Shown here: piece by piece, positions 43,191 through 52,958 of the stretch
Numbering within the stretch: the stretch's first letter is position 1
Layout of the letters: every line of letters begins with the position of its first letter
From: Nocardiopsis_B sediminis
Lineage (GTDB): Bacteria; Actinomycetota; Actinomycetes; Streptosporangiales; Streptosporangiaceae
Assembly (NCBI RefSeq): GCF_042650565.1
Contig: NZ_JBHSBH010000004.1
Span: 62,001-126,000 of the forward strand
Direction: 5' to 3'
DNA length: 64,000 bases
The notes under the pieces: generated by a model
What the model was told of the DNA's origin: nothing
What the model saw: only the letters and a program-made list of their open reading frames with translations
Databases searched by the model: none
Program-made: the position numbers and the translations under genes

Positions 43191-45401
43191 TCACGCCGAC
43201 GGCAGCTCCAAGCGCCCGGAGGACAGCAGCTCCGCGCGCAACGTCTTGAGGTCTGTCTTCCCGTCGACCGTATTCACGTTCCAGAACGTCCAGCCGTTGG
43301 CCGACTGGCGGTTCAGGACGAAGGCCGCGGCCGTCGAGGGGGCGGTGAAGACCTCGCCGGACTCCACTCTGATACGGCCACCGGCCAGCACCGTCGCCGA
43401 GTAGCGCACCCGCTTGTTCGTGCCGAAGAGCTCATCGCCGGCCGAAAGCGTCCCCGAGTCGATTAGCTGGGCGACGGTCACGTCATAGTAGGCGCGGGTG
43501 CGATGGGAGACCCGTCGCTCCGGGTCGACCCCCCTCGGCACCGGGAACCCGAGCGCGGAGGGGTCCCATACCAGCTCGCAGAGGCGCTGGTACAAAACCT
43601 GGCGCTCCTCGATGGCCTGCTTGGTGAAGCCGACGCCACCCGGGTAGTGCCGGAAGAGCTTTTCCAGCCCCCGCCTTTTACGGAATCGGCGGAACCCGAC
43701 GTCCTTCTCGTACGACTCGGGATGCAGGGACGCCGCAAGGATGTTCTGTCCCCGGTAGTAGACCACCTTCCGGTCGTAGGGGTCGTCCTGGTAGCTCGCG
43801 TTGTCGGACTTCGACAGCAGCAGGAGGGCGCCCAGCCGGTCGCGCATCGCCTGGAAGTTCGTCTTGTTGCCCGTTTCCGCCTGGTGGCGCTCGAACTTGT
43901 TCGCCCAGATGTGCTCGATCTCGTGGGGGTGCTGCGGGTGGAGGTAGTCGGCGATGCGGTCCGCCCGCCCGCACTCGCGCTCCACGAAGGCGGTGATACG
44001 GGCGAGGAGGTAGCGGACCTGCGGGGTGTTGCCGGGGCGGAGGCCGAACTTGGTCGCGGTGATGCCGCGCAGTTCGTCGTCCAACCGGCCGATCTCGAGG
44101 CCCAGCAGGGCGCGTAGACGGTCGACGTCCTCGCAGGCACGGAGCTTCGGTACCAGGTCGTGGATGATCTCCGGGTCGAGGTCGGTGCCTTGGCGTGCGC
44201 CGCCGTTGACGAACTTCCGCACGTACATCACGTCGATGGCGGCGGCGACGAGCCCCGCCTTCTCGCGGAAGACCGACAGCGTTTCGCCGCGGCGTGCGGT
44301 GGCCAGGATCGCCGTGTACTGCGAACCGATGCCGTTGACCGCGTTGTAGTACACCGCCTCCAGGCCGGAGTGAGGGGCGGCGCTCGCTCCCATGAGCGTC
44401 GCGTAGCGCTCAGCCAGGACGGTGACTTCGTCCTCGACGAACCGGCGGAAGTCGTCTGCTGCATACAGCCGCATCGTTCTGGTGTTCGCTCGGACCCATT
44501 CGTGAGCCGCCCGGCCGATGACGTTCACGTCGGCTGCGTCGTTCCGCCGCTCCTGCGTGAGATCGGCGTACTTGGCGGTGAGCAGGCTCTTGATGAAGTC
44601 GCTGGGCGTGCGGGAGTGGAAGGAGGTCAGATGGGCGAGCATTTCGCGCCAGCTCTTGTTGAGCTGGTCGCCGTCCGTCTCTGCCCGGGATAGCAGGAAG
44701 CTCTTGAGGAGGTCGACCGGGTCGAGGCGCGCGCCCCGGTCGTTCATCGACTCGAAGATCTCCCAGCCGTGGTCGCGGTTGAGGGCACGGATCCCCACCA
44801 GGCACACGCGGTCGCGGAGCCAGTCGAGGAAGTGCAGGATGGATTCGTCGTCCAGCTCGGCCGGGAAGTCCGTCCGGAGGTCGCGGGCTCGCTCGTAGAG
44901 GTTGCGGACCGACGGGGTGGGGCTGGCGGGGAGCTCGTAGGGCCAGCCGCGGTAGATGGAGTCGAGCAGCGGGACGCGCTCGTCGATGTCGATGGTGTAG
45001 GTGCGTTCTCCGTGACGGACTCTGCGGATCAGGTTTTCGAGTTCGGTGAGGTCGTCGGAGTGGTCGGTGTCCTGTTCGGCGAGCAGCTGGCGGAGGTGCA
45101 GCAGGAGAAGGTGGAGTGTCGTGACCCGCTGCTGGCCGTCGACCAGGTAGGTGAGTCCTTCGTTCTCGTCTTGGAAGTAGACGAACGACCCGAGGAAGTA
45201 GGGCGGATAGCCGGAGGTCCGCTTCCTGCTGTGCGTGACGTCCCACGAGGTGGCGAACCTCCGGTACAGGTCCCCAACGAGGGACTTGACGTCCTCGCGC
45301 GACCACATGTACTCGCGCTGATAGAAGTCGAGCTTGAACCGGTGCCCGTTGAACAGCTGCTCTAGCGTGAACCCGCGGCCCTCAATGGGGGAGTCGGCCA
45401 T
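43191..45401 (-). CDS. GmrSD-type restriction nuclease (DUF262-DUF1524) with C-terminal RAMA domain
   Basis: A 736-residue protein. The DUF262 part has YQREYMWSREDV and the nucleotide-binding DGQQRVTTL (about residue 88). DUF1524 carries an HNH-type EIEHIWANKFERH (about 495) and LGALLLLSKSDNASYQ...DRK. The last 80 residues (VAQLIDSGTLSAGDELF, SGEVFTAPSTAAAFVLN, NGWTFWNV) match the RAMA domain found beside methylases and nucleases and predicted to sense modified DNA. GmrSD enzymes cut DNA with modified bases (type IV restriction). It lies 403 bases downstream of hsdM on the same strand. ATG at 45401 is chosen by homology. Confidence 0.88.
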   Translation of the reverse strand: MADSPIEGRGFTLEQLFNGHRFKLDFYQREYMWSREDVKSLVGDLYRRFATSWDVTHSRKRTSGYPPYFLGSFVYFQDENEGLTYLVDGQQRVTTLHLLLLHLRQLLAEQDTDHSDDLTELENLIRRVRHGERTYTIDIDERVPLLDSIYRGWPYELPASPTPSVRNLYERARDLRTDFPAELDDESILHFLDWLRDRVCLVGIRALNRDHGWEIFESMNDRGARLDPVDLLKSFLLSRAETDGDQLNKSWREMLAHLTSFHSRTPSDFIKSLLTAKYADLTQERRNDAADVNVIGRAAHEWVRANTRTMRLYAADDFRRFVEDEVTVLAERYATLMGASAAPHSGLEAVYYNAVNGIGSQYTAILATARRGETLSVFREKAGLVAAAIDVMYVRKFVNGGARQGTDLDPEIIHDLVPKLRACEDVDRLRALLGLEIGRLDDELRGITATKFGLRPGNTPQVRYLLARITAFVERECGRADRIADYLHPQHPHEIEHIWANKFERHQAETGNKTNFQAMRDRLGALLLLSKSDNASYQDDPYDRKVVYYRGQNILAASLHPESYEKDVGFRRFRKRRGLEKLFRHYPGGVGFTKQAIEERQVLYQRLCELVWDPSALGFPVPRGVDPERRVSHRTRAYYDVTVAQLIDSGTLSAGDELFGTNKRVRYSATVLAGGRIRVESGEVFTAPSTAAAFVLNRQSANGWTFWNVNTVDGKTDLKTLRAELLSSGRLELPSA

Positions 45402-45804
45402 GACCTGAGAGGCTCCTCGATGACTGGGCTGATCCGTTAGAGATCGCCGTACCCGTCCGAACGCCACCATTGAACACGTTGAGATGGCTGGATGTGGCCA
45501 ATCCATGAATGTGGTCGCAATGAGGCCGGTATCGAGGCCCTTAGGAATCAAGGGGGCGAGCGCGACGGAGATCACCTCTGTGACAACCGGGAGCGCTTCA
45601 CCGAAGAAGGGAGACGACCCATTCCGACATTTGGCAAAGGATGAGAAATTGTCGCTTCATTCCTCGAATTCGTAGCAACCGCCGATCCATCGGAACTCCA
45701 CTCGGATGCGACAAATCGGGTCCGAGGAATGTCAATTCAAGACTCTACTCCGTCTACAATCAGCACCTGCGACTTTGACATAACCGTCGACTTCTTCAGG
45801 GCCA
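45402..45804. other. Intergenic region between hsdM and the GmrSD gene
   Basis: No supported gene in 403 relatively AT-rich bases. On the minus strand TTGACA (45730-45735) and TCGCAT (45706-45711) 18 bases apart may be the GmrSD promoter, which would make it independent of the hsd operon; this is a weak call. Confidence 0.4.
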
Positions 45805-47343
45805 TTACTCAGGGGGAGGCGCCTGCTTCTTCACCTCACCGAGGGACTCAGCGATGGCCGCAAACTCGGCCATCGCCGCTTGGAGGTCTTCCACGATCTC
45901 CGTCGCTATGACCTCGGGCGGGGCGAGCATGTCGGAATCGTCAAGCTTGGGGTCCCCCATCCAGGTGATGTCGAGGTTGACCTTGTCCCGAGCTAAGAGC
46001 TCGTCCAGGGTGAAGGGCTTGAAACGCTCAGTTTCCACCCGGTCAGCCCGGTCCTTGCCCGGTTTGTAGCACTCCAGGAAGTCATCCAGGTGTGCCCGGG
46101 CCAGCGGATTCTGCTTGAGGGTGAAGCGTTGACCGGTGCGGAAGTCGTAGACCCACAGTTTTTCGGTCCACGGCTGATTGGGCCTGGCAGGTTTTTTGTC
46201 GAAGAAAAGTACGTTCGCTTTCACTCCACCGGCATAGAAGATGCCCGTGGGGAGGCGCAGCATCGTATGCAGGTCGAACTGCTGAAGCAGTCGGCGTCGA
46301 ATGGTTTCGCCCGCGCCGCTCTCGAAAAGCACGTTGTCGGGCACGACCACCGCGGCCCGGCCATGAATCTCCAGCAGTGAGGCGATGTGCTGGACGAAGT
46401 TGAGCTGCTTGTTGGTGGTGGTGACCCAGAAGTCCTGGCGGATGTAGGAGATCTCCTCCCGATTCGTCGTCTTGCCATCATCCCCGAACACGGTGATGGA
46501 AGACTTGCGGCCGAAGGGAGGATTGGCCAAAACCACGGAAGCGCGCTTGGTCGGAGGCTGAGCCAGGGAGTCGCCGACGGTGATGAGCTGAGGACCACTG
46601 TGTTTACAGATGCCGTGTAGGACCAGGTTCATCGCGGCCAAGCGCGCAGTCCCATCGACGAGTTCGTTGCCCCATATGCCGCCACGCTGGATATGAGCAC
46701 GTTGTTCGGGCGTCAAGGGTGTGGTTTCGGCCTGCTTCTGGATGTAGGCGTGGGCGGCGAGAAGGAACCCGCCGGTACCGACTGACGGGTCGGTGATGGT
46801 GTCGTCCGCGGTCGGCTGGATGCAGTCCACCATGGCATCGATCAGGGCGCGCGGAGTGAAGTACTGACCGGCACCAGTTTTGGTGTCTTCGGCTCCTGCC
46901 TCGAGAAGGGCCTCGTAGGCGTCACCGTTGACATCGACGCCTTGGAGCGACCAGTTCTCCTTGCCGATGTAGTCCTGGATCAGACGCTTGAGCTTGGCAG
47001 GGTCCTGGATTTTGTTTTTCGCTTTGCGGAAGATCACGCCAAGATTGCCGGGCAAGCTACCGAGCTCTTCAAGCAGGTTGTGATAAGCGTTCTCGAGATC
47101 GTCGCCGTCACTGTTAACCAACTCTTGCCAGCCCCGGTTCCGCCAAGCGGGGCTGTCCGGAAGGATGCGTTCGGGATTGAGAGAGCGGTTCTCCCGCTCG
47201 TGCGCCATCTTTAGAAAAAGTAGGAATGTGAGCTGTTCGACATAGTCGATGGTGGAGACACCATCGTCGCGCATTACGTTTCGGAAGCTGATGAGCTTGC
47301 GGACCAGTCGCCGTGTCTCAGCTGTGCGTTCAGGGGCGGTCAC
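45805..47343 (-). CDS. hsdM: Type I restriction system methyltransferase subunit
   Basis: A 512-residue N6-adenine methyltransferase. The HsdM N-terminal helical domain (about 1-135) precedes the SAM site DPSVGTGGFLLAA (motif I, about 195) and the catalytic NPPF in VLANPPFGRKS (about 285). It completes the HsdRMS complex that methylates host DNA or cuts foreign DNA. GTG at 47343 lies six bases after the hsdS stop. Operon order on this strand is hsdR, hsdS, hsdM. Confidence 0.95.
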   Translation of the reverse strand: MTAPERTAETRRLVRKLISFRNVMRDDGVSTIDYVEQLTFLLFLKMAHERENRSLNPERILPDSPAWRNRGWQELVNSDGDDLENAYHNLLEELGSLPGNLGVIFRKAKNKIQDPAKLKRLIQDYIGKENWSLQGVDVNGDAYEALLEAGAEDTKTGAGQYFTPRALIDAMVDCIQPTADDTITDPSVGTGGFLLAAHAYIQKQAETTPLTPEQRAHIQRGGIWGNELVDGTARLAAMNLVLHGICKHSGPQLITVGDSLAQPPTKRASVVLANPPFGRKSSITVFGDDGKTTNREEISYIRQDFWVTTTNKQLNFVQHIASLLEIHGRAAVVVPDNVLFESGAGETIRRRLLQQFDLHTMLRLPTGIFYAGGVKANVLFFDKKPARPNQPWTEKLWVYDFRTGQRFTLKQNPLARAHLDDFLECYKPGKDRADRVETERFKPFTLDELLARDKVNLDITWMGDPKLDDSDMLAPPEVIATEIVEDLQAAMAEFAAIAESLGEVKKQAPPPE

Positions 47344-47349
47344 GGATTC

Positions 47350-48771
47350 TCAGAACTCCAGGGCGATCTGTTCGCCGGCATGAACCGGACGGGGCTCGTG
47401 AAGGGCGTGTGCCGCGGTATCGGACCTGACCAGTATGGGCGTTTGGTTGGCTGTTGAGCGATTTCGGCGTTTCCGTTTGGGAGCGGCGGCGCTATCGTCT
47501 CGTATCCGATCCAACAGGAGGGAGGCGGGTTCGTCAGCTGGATCCTGAGGCGCCAACTTGCCGTTGAATGCTGCCGTCAGTAGTGCCCGACGAAGATGAC
47601 CGGTTCGCTCCCTGGCCTTTTCCACCTCTTTGCTAATTATCGTCACCGAACGTGAATACTCGTCGATCCGGTCTGCTGTATCTCGCTGTGTCTTGATATC
47701 GGGAACAGGAATCAAGACCTCTTCAATGGTCCGCTGATCGATTTTCGGCATGCTGCCAGAAAGTCCTTTGGCGGAGTCCTTGAAGTGAGCGCGAACTCTA
47801 GTTGACTTCAAGACGGCAAGAACGAATCTTGGATCCAAATGATCAGAAATCCTCACTCTAACAAGTAGATCTGGAAATATAGCCCACCCGCTGGGGCCTT
47901 GATAAACCGCCGAGGTGCCTACGAGGTCAGGCGTATTTGATCGCTGGATAAATATGTCACCTGGTTCAAGCCACAGTCCACTGGCTTTTCTGGGTGGAGT
48001 GGAGGTCATTTTTGTGTGAGTATCTGAGAATACGCCTTTTGTTATTGCTGTGAGTGTGAGAGTTCGAATTCCCCCTTCTCTTGCCGCGGGTGCGGAGTGG
48101 CCGTTGCGCAGTGGTTCTCGAAGAAGTTCTTTAAGTGGAGTGACTTTTTCCGAAGAAAAAGAGTCCAACTCGGTATCGGTGAATCTTTCCACAAGTCTGC
48201 CGGCTCTAATTAGAGATTTGTCCAGCAGGGCTTGCGCGGATTTCAGGCGGGTTAGTTCAGTTTCCAGTGTAGAAATAATTCTGCGCTGCTCGGCTAGAGG
48301 GGGGAGTGGTAGATGGACGCTCATAAGTCGTGAAGTCTCAATTGAAGCGACCGTCGTGCCCGCCTTGCGGCAATCATGTAGGATCGACTGCTCCATCCAG
48401 CGAAGTCCCCAGGCAAGCCAGCGAGCATCCACTGCTTCATTTGGGTGAATCGCCTTCATGTCCTGATTGAGCGTAACATCGTTAACAGTCAACCCAACAG
48501 GAAATCGCTTTTCTAGGACTCCGGAGCGGACCACAAAAGCCACCGAATTTGTTGGAATTAACCGTACTGGCGACGACTCCAAGGCCTTGTGTGTGATCCG
48601 GTCTTGGACGGTGTCGAGAATTTCCTGTCTCATGTCTTTCGGGGAAACCCAAGGAATATCTCCACCCGCCCAAAATTCAGGCTTGGCTTTGGAGGGGGTT
48701 GCACCTCCATAGAACTGACCCAACTCACTCAGCCGGGCGATCGTCCACCCCTCGGGCAGCTTCTTCGTCAC
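47350..48771 (-). CDS. hsdS: Type I restriction system specificity subunit
   Basis: A 473-residue subunit with two target-recognition domains (about 1-160 and 205-365), each followed by a conserved coiled-coil segment (PLPPLAEQRRIISTLETEL and IPVPDIKTQRDTADRIDEY). It decides the bipartite DNA target; the target cannot be read from sequence. The recognition domains are clearly AT-richer than the flanking hsdM and hsdR genes, as expected from domain exchange. Its ATG overlaps the hsdR stop by four bases. Confidence 0.94.
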   Translation of the reverse strand: MTKKLPEGWTIARLSELGQFYGGATPSKAKPEFWAGGDIPWVSPKDMRQEILDTVQDRITHKALESSPVRLIPTNSVAFVVRSGVLEKRFPVGLTVNDVTLNQDMKAIHPNEAVDARWLAWGLRWMEQSILHDCRKAGTTVASIETSRLMSVHLPLPPLAEQRRIISTLETELTRLKSAQALLDKSLIRAGRLVERFTDTELDSFSSEKVTPLKELLREPLRNGHSAPAAREGGIRTLTLTAITKGVFSDTHTKMTSTPPRKASGLWLEPGDIFIQRSNTPDLVGTSAVYQGPSGWAIFPDLLVRVRISDHLDPRFVLAVLKSTRVRAHFKDSAKGLSGSMPKIDQRTIEEVLIPVPDIKTQRDTADRIDEYSRSVTIISKEVEKARERTGHLRRALLTAAFNGKLAPQDPADEPASLLLDRIRDDSAAAPKRKRRNRSTANQTPILVRSDTAAHALHEPRPVHAGEQIALEF

Positions 48772-51700
48772 GCGCCCAACTCCCGTCCCAGTTCATCCAG
48801 CAGTGCTTCCGCCCGGTCGTCACCGAAGGTCATAACAAACCCGTCTACGCCTCCGCGCTCCAGGAATGGGGGTTCGTCAAGGTGCTGGGGCTCGAACGCG
48901 ATGCTTGTGGAGATCACATCCACGATCCTGTGCAGCCACCAGCCCTGGTCCTCGGTGAATCCGGCACCGGCCTGTTCCTGACGGACCATCCACGCTGCGA
49001 AGCGCTCCTCAACCAGGCTGCGGTACGGCTTGACCTCAGCATCGAGCCCCAACTCGTATCGGAGGATACCGATCAGGTCCACGACTCCGCGCGTGGTACC
49101 CGGACGGCTGACCGCCTTGCCCATCTGCACGTAGGCGTTGTACAGGACCTCAGGGGTCCAGTTGTACTGCGGGCGGGCGATCGTTTCGGCCAGCGCCTTG
49201 AGGTTGCGATACACCTCGCGCGGTTCCCCGCCTTCTCGGAACGCCAGTTCGAAGGGGGCGATTTTATCCTGGTTGGTCTCCATCCACTCGCGGAACGAAC
49301 CCACGCGACGCGCGGCCAGTTCCTCCGAGGAGATCCCGGTGGCCTCGATCACTTGGTCTCGGCTTCCCTCGTCATAGACGATGTCGTGTGCGCGGCGGAT
49401 GTCCATGAGGAGGGTCCGCAGCTCCGGGTTGGCCGCGAGTGGCTTCCACGCCTCCTGCAGCTGCTGACGTGGCCCCTCCTCACCGTGAAGCCGATGTGCC
49501 TTCTCCTGTTCATCAGGATCCACCGCTCGCACCAGCCCGCTCACGATCTCCCGCAACGGCTGCCCTGCCACCTGTTCGATTTGGGCGCGCTCGCTGTCAC
49601 CGAGCTGGGTGTTGAGTCGCGCCAGCCGTCCGGCAAGGGTCGCCGTCTCATCTTCGGTCAGAGACATGGCCGCGGCTTTATCCATCAGGCGCTTGAGGCT
49701 GATCTGCTTCTCAGTCGCGCGAACTAGAGGCTTCGCGTCGACGCGCGGTGAGTCGGTGACCCCGACCGCGTCCACGATCACGAACCGCGTCTTAGCCAAC
49801 GCGTCTGGGGTGACGGCCTGGAATTCGGTGGGGTCGACGGTGCGCGCTCCACGGCCCTTCATCTGCTCAAAGTAGGCCCAACTCTTGACGTCGCGCATGA
49901 AGAAAACGCACTCCAGCGGGCGTACGTCAGTGCCGGTGGCGATCATGTCCACGGTAACGGCAATGCGCAGTTCGGGGCTGTTTCGGAAGGCCTGGATGAG
50001 CTGATCGGGGTTCCTGGCGGAATGAGTGATCTTGACGCAGAAGTCGTCGCCGCGTCCGAACACCAGGCGCGCGATTCTGACGATGTCCTCGGCATGGTTA
50101 TCATCCCGCGCGAAGATAAGCGTCTTGGGTACCTCGGTCCGCGGCTTGCCTCGCGTCCCTTCCCCCTCGGGTGGGAACACGTGAGTGAACAGGTTGTCGC
50201 GGAAGGTGGTAAGGACGGTGCGGATCTGATCCTCCGCAATAACCGACTTGCCGAGATCTGTGGGCTTGTAGTCGTAGTTGTCCTCCAACTCCCGATAGCG
50301 CTGACGGCGTGTCTTGCGGTCCTTGACTGGAACGACCGTCTCGGCGGGAATGGAGCCGCCACGCTCGCCTAGCTCGGTGCGAATGCGGAAAACATCGAAG
50401 TCAACGTTGACCCCGTCGGCGACGGCCTGTTCATAAGTGTATTCGCTCACCAGATTCTGGTGGAAGAATCCGAAGGTCTGGGCGACTGGGGTCGCGGTCA
50501 AACCGATCACGTGCGCGTCGAAGTACTCCAGCACGGCGCGCCACTTGCCGTAGATGGAGCGATGGCATTCATCCACCACGATGAAGTCGAACGCTTCCGG
50601 AGGGAGGTCGGGGTTGTAGGCGACCTCAGCCGGGCCCTCGATGAGGTCGTAACCGTCCAGGGCGGAGTCATCTGTTTCGGGGTCGGGAATCTCGCGTCCG
50701 GTCAGGGCCAGCCACAGGCGCTGGATCGTGGAGATGACGACCTTAGAGGAGTCGAACATCTGCGCCCCGGTGAGGCGGTCGACCCCATACAGCTCAGTGA
50801 ACTTGCGGCCGTCGTCCGGCGGCCGGTAGTTGGAGAACTCGGAACGAGCCTGCTTACCGAGGTTGTTGCGGTCCACCAAGAACAGGACCCGCTTGGCCCG
50901 GGCATGCTTGATGAGCCGGTAGCTCTCAGCCACGACGGTGTAGGTCTTGCCCGCACCTGTGGCCATCTGGATCAGGGCGCGCGGGTCATCTTTGGCCAGG
51001 GAGGCCTCCAGGCCCTGGATGGCGCGCTCCTGGGCTGGGCGCAGAGGTGTGTTGTCCAGGAAGGTGCGGGGGAGGCGACGGAGGCGGGCGCGCAGGGTGG
51101 GAGCCTGGCGATCCTCCTCGGCTTCAGTGATCCACTGTGCCAAGGTGGCAGGCTGGTGGATGGCGAAGAGGCGGCGCGAACGTGCGTCAGGATCCAGTTC
51201 GTTGAGGAAGCGAGTTTCGTTGCCGTCGCACACGTACTGGAAGGGCAGAGTGGCCCGCCAAGCCGAAAACATCTGGCTATTCGTCAGCCCGCTGGCGTAG
51301 CGGGCGGCCTGGTCCTGAGCGGCAGTCAGGTCGGCGCCCTCGCGCTTGGCCTCGATGACGCCCACCAATCGCTGGTCGACGTAGAGCAGATAGTCGGCTC
51401 GTCCGACCGCTGTGGAGACTTCCCGTACCGCCACACCTTGGGCGGCGGTCAGGTTCATCATGTTGAAGTCCTGAACACGCCATCCGGCCCGCTCCAGCAG
51501 ATGGTCGATCTCGGCCCGCACTTGGGCCTCGTTCATAGGCGGACGTGCGGCACGCTGGGCGCGCTCGATGAACGCATCGCGCTGCGCGGGGCTGGCTTTG
51601 GCGAAACCGGGGTGGGTGAGCCCGGCGCGCAACAGTTCCAACTCGTCGGCCTGCGCGGTGACGAATTCCCGTAGGGCCTCGGAGTCGCGACGTGCCTGGT

Positions 51701-52331
51701 CGAGTTCGCGTTCCGCCTGCATCCGAGCCAAGCGCTCACGTTCCAGGCGGTCGGCGTCGCCATCGTAACGCTCGCGGGCCCGGGCAAGTCGCTGCTCGTA
51801 CTCCGCCAAGGTGGCACGCAGTTGTGAGAGCTCGTGCTTCTCGGCGTTGGTGGCCGGCTCAGGCTCGGTTGTGCCGGGCTGGGGAGCGAGGAAGACCCGG
51901 TGCGCTGTGTCACGGGTGATGGAGCGGTGGAGCCAGTCGGCGAGCTGGAAGCAGGACTCGACGGCGGACAGCGCCGCGCGGACACCACGGTAGTGTTCGT
52001 GGACGGCTTTGTTGCCGAGACCGCGCACATCCTCGAACCAGGTCTTGACTTGGGGGACAAGCACACCCGTGCGACGCAGAGCGTTGATTCGGTCGACCTG
52101 CTTCGTGCCATCCACTCGGCAGCTGGTCAGGCGCACAAGCAAGCGGGCGAGGAGCTCGCCGAACAGGCGCGCCTTGTACATGGCGGCGTTGGGGTCGGTG
52201 TACACGTAGGACTCGGCTTGGGCTCCCAGCAGAACCAGCTCATGGTCGTGTGCAAGCAGGAAGCCGAAGTTGGGGGTGCGCTCGGCGATCTGTGCGATAC
52301 GCCGCTCATCGTCCGGGGGCAGGGAAGACAC
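48768..52331 (-). CDS. hsdR: Type I restriction system endonuclease/translocase subunit
   Basis: A 1187-residue protein. Residues 40-130 form a DUF4145-like N-terminal domain, then a coiled coil (about 160-230). The PD-(D/E)XK nuclease lies near 300-330 (RADYLLYVDQ, GVIEAKREG). The SF2 motor has Walker A MATGAGKT (about 455), DECHRS (about 585), LTATPVAQT, and a C-terminal HsdR helical domain. All catalytic motifs look intact. GTG at 52331 is 45 bases downstream of a good promoter. It heads the hsdRSM operon. Confidence 0.95.
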   Translation of the reverse strand: MSSLPPDDERRIAQIAERTPNFGFLLAHDHELVLLGAQAESYVYTDPNAAMYKARLFGELLARLLVRLTSCRVDGTKQVDRINALRRTGVLVPQVKTWFEDVRGLGNKAVHEHYRGVRAALSAVESCFQLADWLHRSITRDTAHRVFLAPQPGTTEPEPATNAEKHELSQLRATLAEYEQRLARARERYDGDADRLERERLARMQAERELDQARRDSEALREFVTAQADELELLRAGLTHPGFAKASPAQRDAFIERAQRAARPPMNEAQVRAEIDHLLERAGWRVQDFNMMNLTAAQGVAVREVSTAVGRADYLLYVDQRLVGVIEAKREGADLTAAQDQAARYASGLTNSQMFSAWRATLPFQYVCDGNETRFLNELDPDARSRRLFAIHQPATLAQWITEAEEDRQAPTLRARLRRLPRTFLDNTPLRPAQERAIQGLEASLAKDDPRALIQMATGAGKTYTVVAESYRLIKHARAKRVLFLVDRNNLGKQARSEFSNYRPPDDGRKFTELYGVDRLTGAQMFDSSKVVISTIQRLWLALTGREIPDPETDDSALDGYDLIEGPAEVAYNPDLPPEAFDFIVVDECHRSIYGKWRAVLEYFDAHVIGLTATPVAQTFGFFHQNLVSEYTYEQAVADGVNVDFDVFRIRTELGERGGSIPAETVVPVKDRKTRRQRYRELEDNYDYKPTDLGKSVIAEDQIRTVLTTFRDNLFTHVFPPEGEGTRGKPRTEVPKTLIFARDDNHAEDIVRIARLVFGRGDDFCVKITHSARNPDQLIQAFRNSPELRIAVTVDMIATGTDVRPLECVFFMRDVKSWAYFEQMKGRGARTVDPTEFQAVTPDALAKTRFVIVDAVGVTDSPRVDAKPLVRATEKQISLKRLMDKAAAMSLTEDETATLAGRLARLNTQLGDSERAQIEQVAGQPLREIVSGLVRAVDPDEQEKAHRLHGEEGPRQQLQEAWKPLAANPELRTLLMDIRRAHDIVYDEGSRDQVIEATGISSEELAARRVGSFREWMETNQDKIAPFELAFREGGEPREVYRNLKALAETIARPQYNWTPEVLYNAYVQMGKAVSRPGTTRGVVDLIGILRYELGLDAEVKPYRSLVEERFAAWMVRQEQAGAGFTEDQGWWLHRIVDVISTSIAFEPQHLDEPPFLERGGVDGFVMTFGDDRAEALLDELGRELGA

Positions 52332-52375
52332 GGGTCCAGCTCCAAACCACGCTCAGGGGGTGAGCAAAGCCTTGT

Positions 52376-52404
52376 AGGCTACACTCTCACTCATCATTGA
52401 GCAA
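52376..52404 (-). promoter_or_regulatory. Promoter of the hsdRSM operon
   Basis: On the minus strand TTGCTC (52399-52404) and TAGCCT (52376-52381) are 17 bases apart, in an AT-richer region upstream of hsdR. Confidence 0.6.
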
Positions 52405-52458
52405 CGGGTTAATTTCGGCCCCTGGTCCTGGCGCCCGGATTAGGTGCGTGGTGTTTTT

Positions 52459-52477
52459 CTCAGAAAAATATTCTGAG
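52459..52477. repeat. Inverted repeat upstream of the hsd operon
   Basis: CTCAGAA-AAATA-TTCTGAG has perfect seven-base arms in a strongly AT-rich patch 130 bases before hsdR. It could bind a controller of the restriction genes. Between it and 52844 I see no supported gene. Confidence 0.45.
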
Positions 52478-52844
52478 TAATATGAGCGTGGCCACTTCTT
52501 CTGTGGAAATGTTCGGGCTCGAACTGCGCCGCAGTATCGGTGTACTGGCGCCCTGCTGATGTCGGAAGGCAACACAGAGGCGCCATCCGAGACACAGGAG
52601 CCGCTCCATGAGGACCTGTGTATTGTCGGCGGACCGGAGCGTCAGAGCTCCCAAGAAGCGAGGACGACCTGACCGGCCTACATCTTGCCGAGGGCTGACC
52701 AAGTGTCGATGCTGGGAGAGCACTGGTTGTCGATTGATTTCGCCTCTACCGAGTGGATTGTGGCCTCCGGGCGACTCGCAGCAGCCCTGCCTGGACCCTA
52801 ACCTTGGGTGTTCTCAGTTGGAGACCACGAGAGGCGGTCCGGGC

Positions 52845-52958
52845 ATGAGGGTTGTGCGACGTCTTGGACGGACACCTGCGGAACTCGGCAACACGCGGAT
52901 CGTACGCATCCCCAGAAACACCCTTGTGGCAGCTAAGAAGGATATCCCGGAGGTCTAG
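52845..52958 (+). CDS. 37-residue partner of the DUF6879 gene
   Basis: A short ORF (RRLGRTPAELGNTRIVRIPR at its core) with GAGAGGCGG upstream, whose TAG overlaps the GTG of the next gene (TAGTG). Small proteins with an LGxTPxELG-like start are often found before DUF6879 genes in actinomycetes, as I recall. Function unknown. Confidence 0.6.
   Translation: MRVVRRLGRTPAELGNTRIVRIPRNTLVAAKKDIPEV

Noticed and set aside
45484..45911. Short plus-strand ORFs (63 and 60 codons) between the GmrSD gene and hsdM.
   Set aside because: They lack ribosome sites, and the second runs into the antisense of hsdM.
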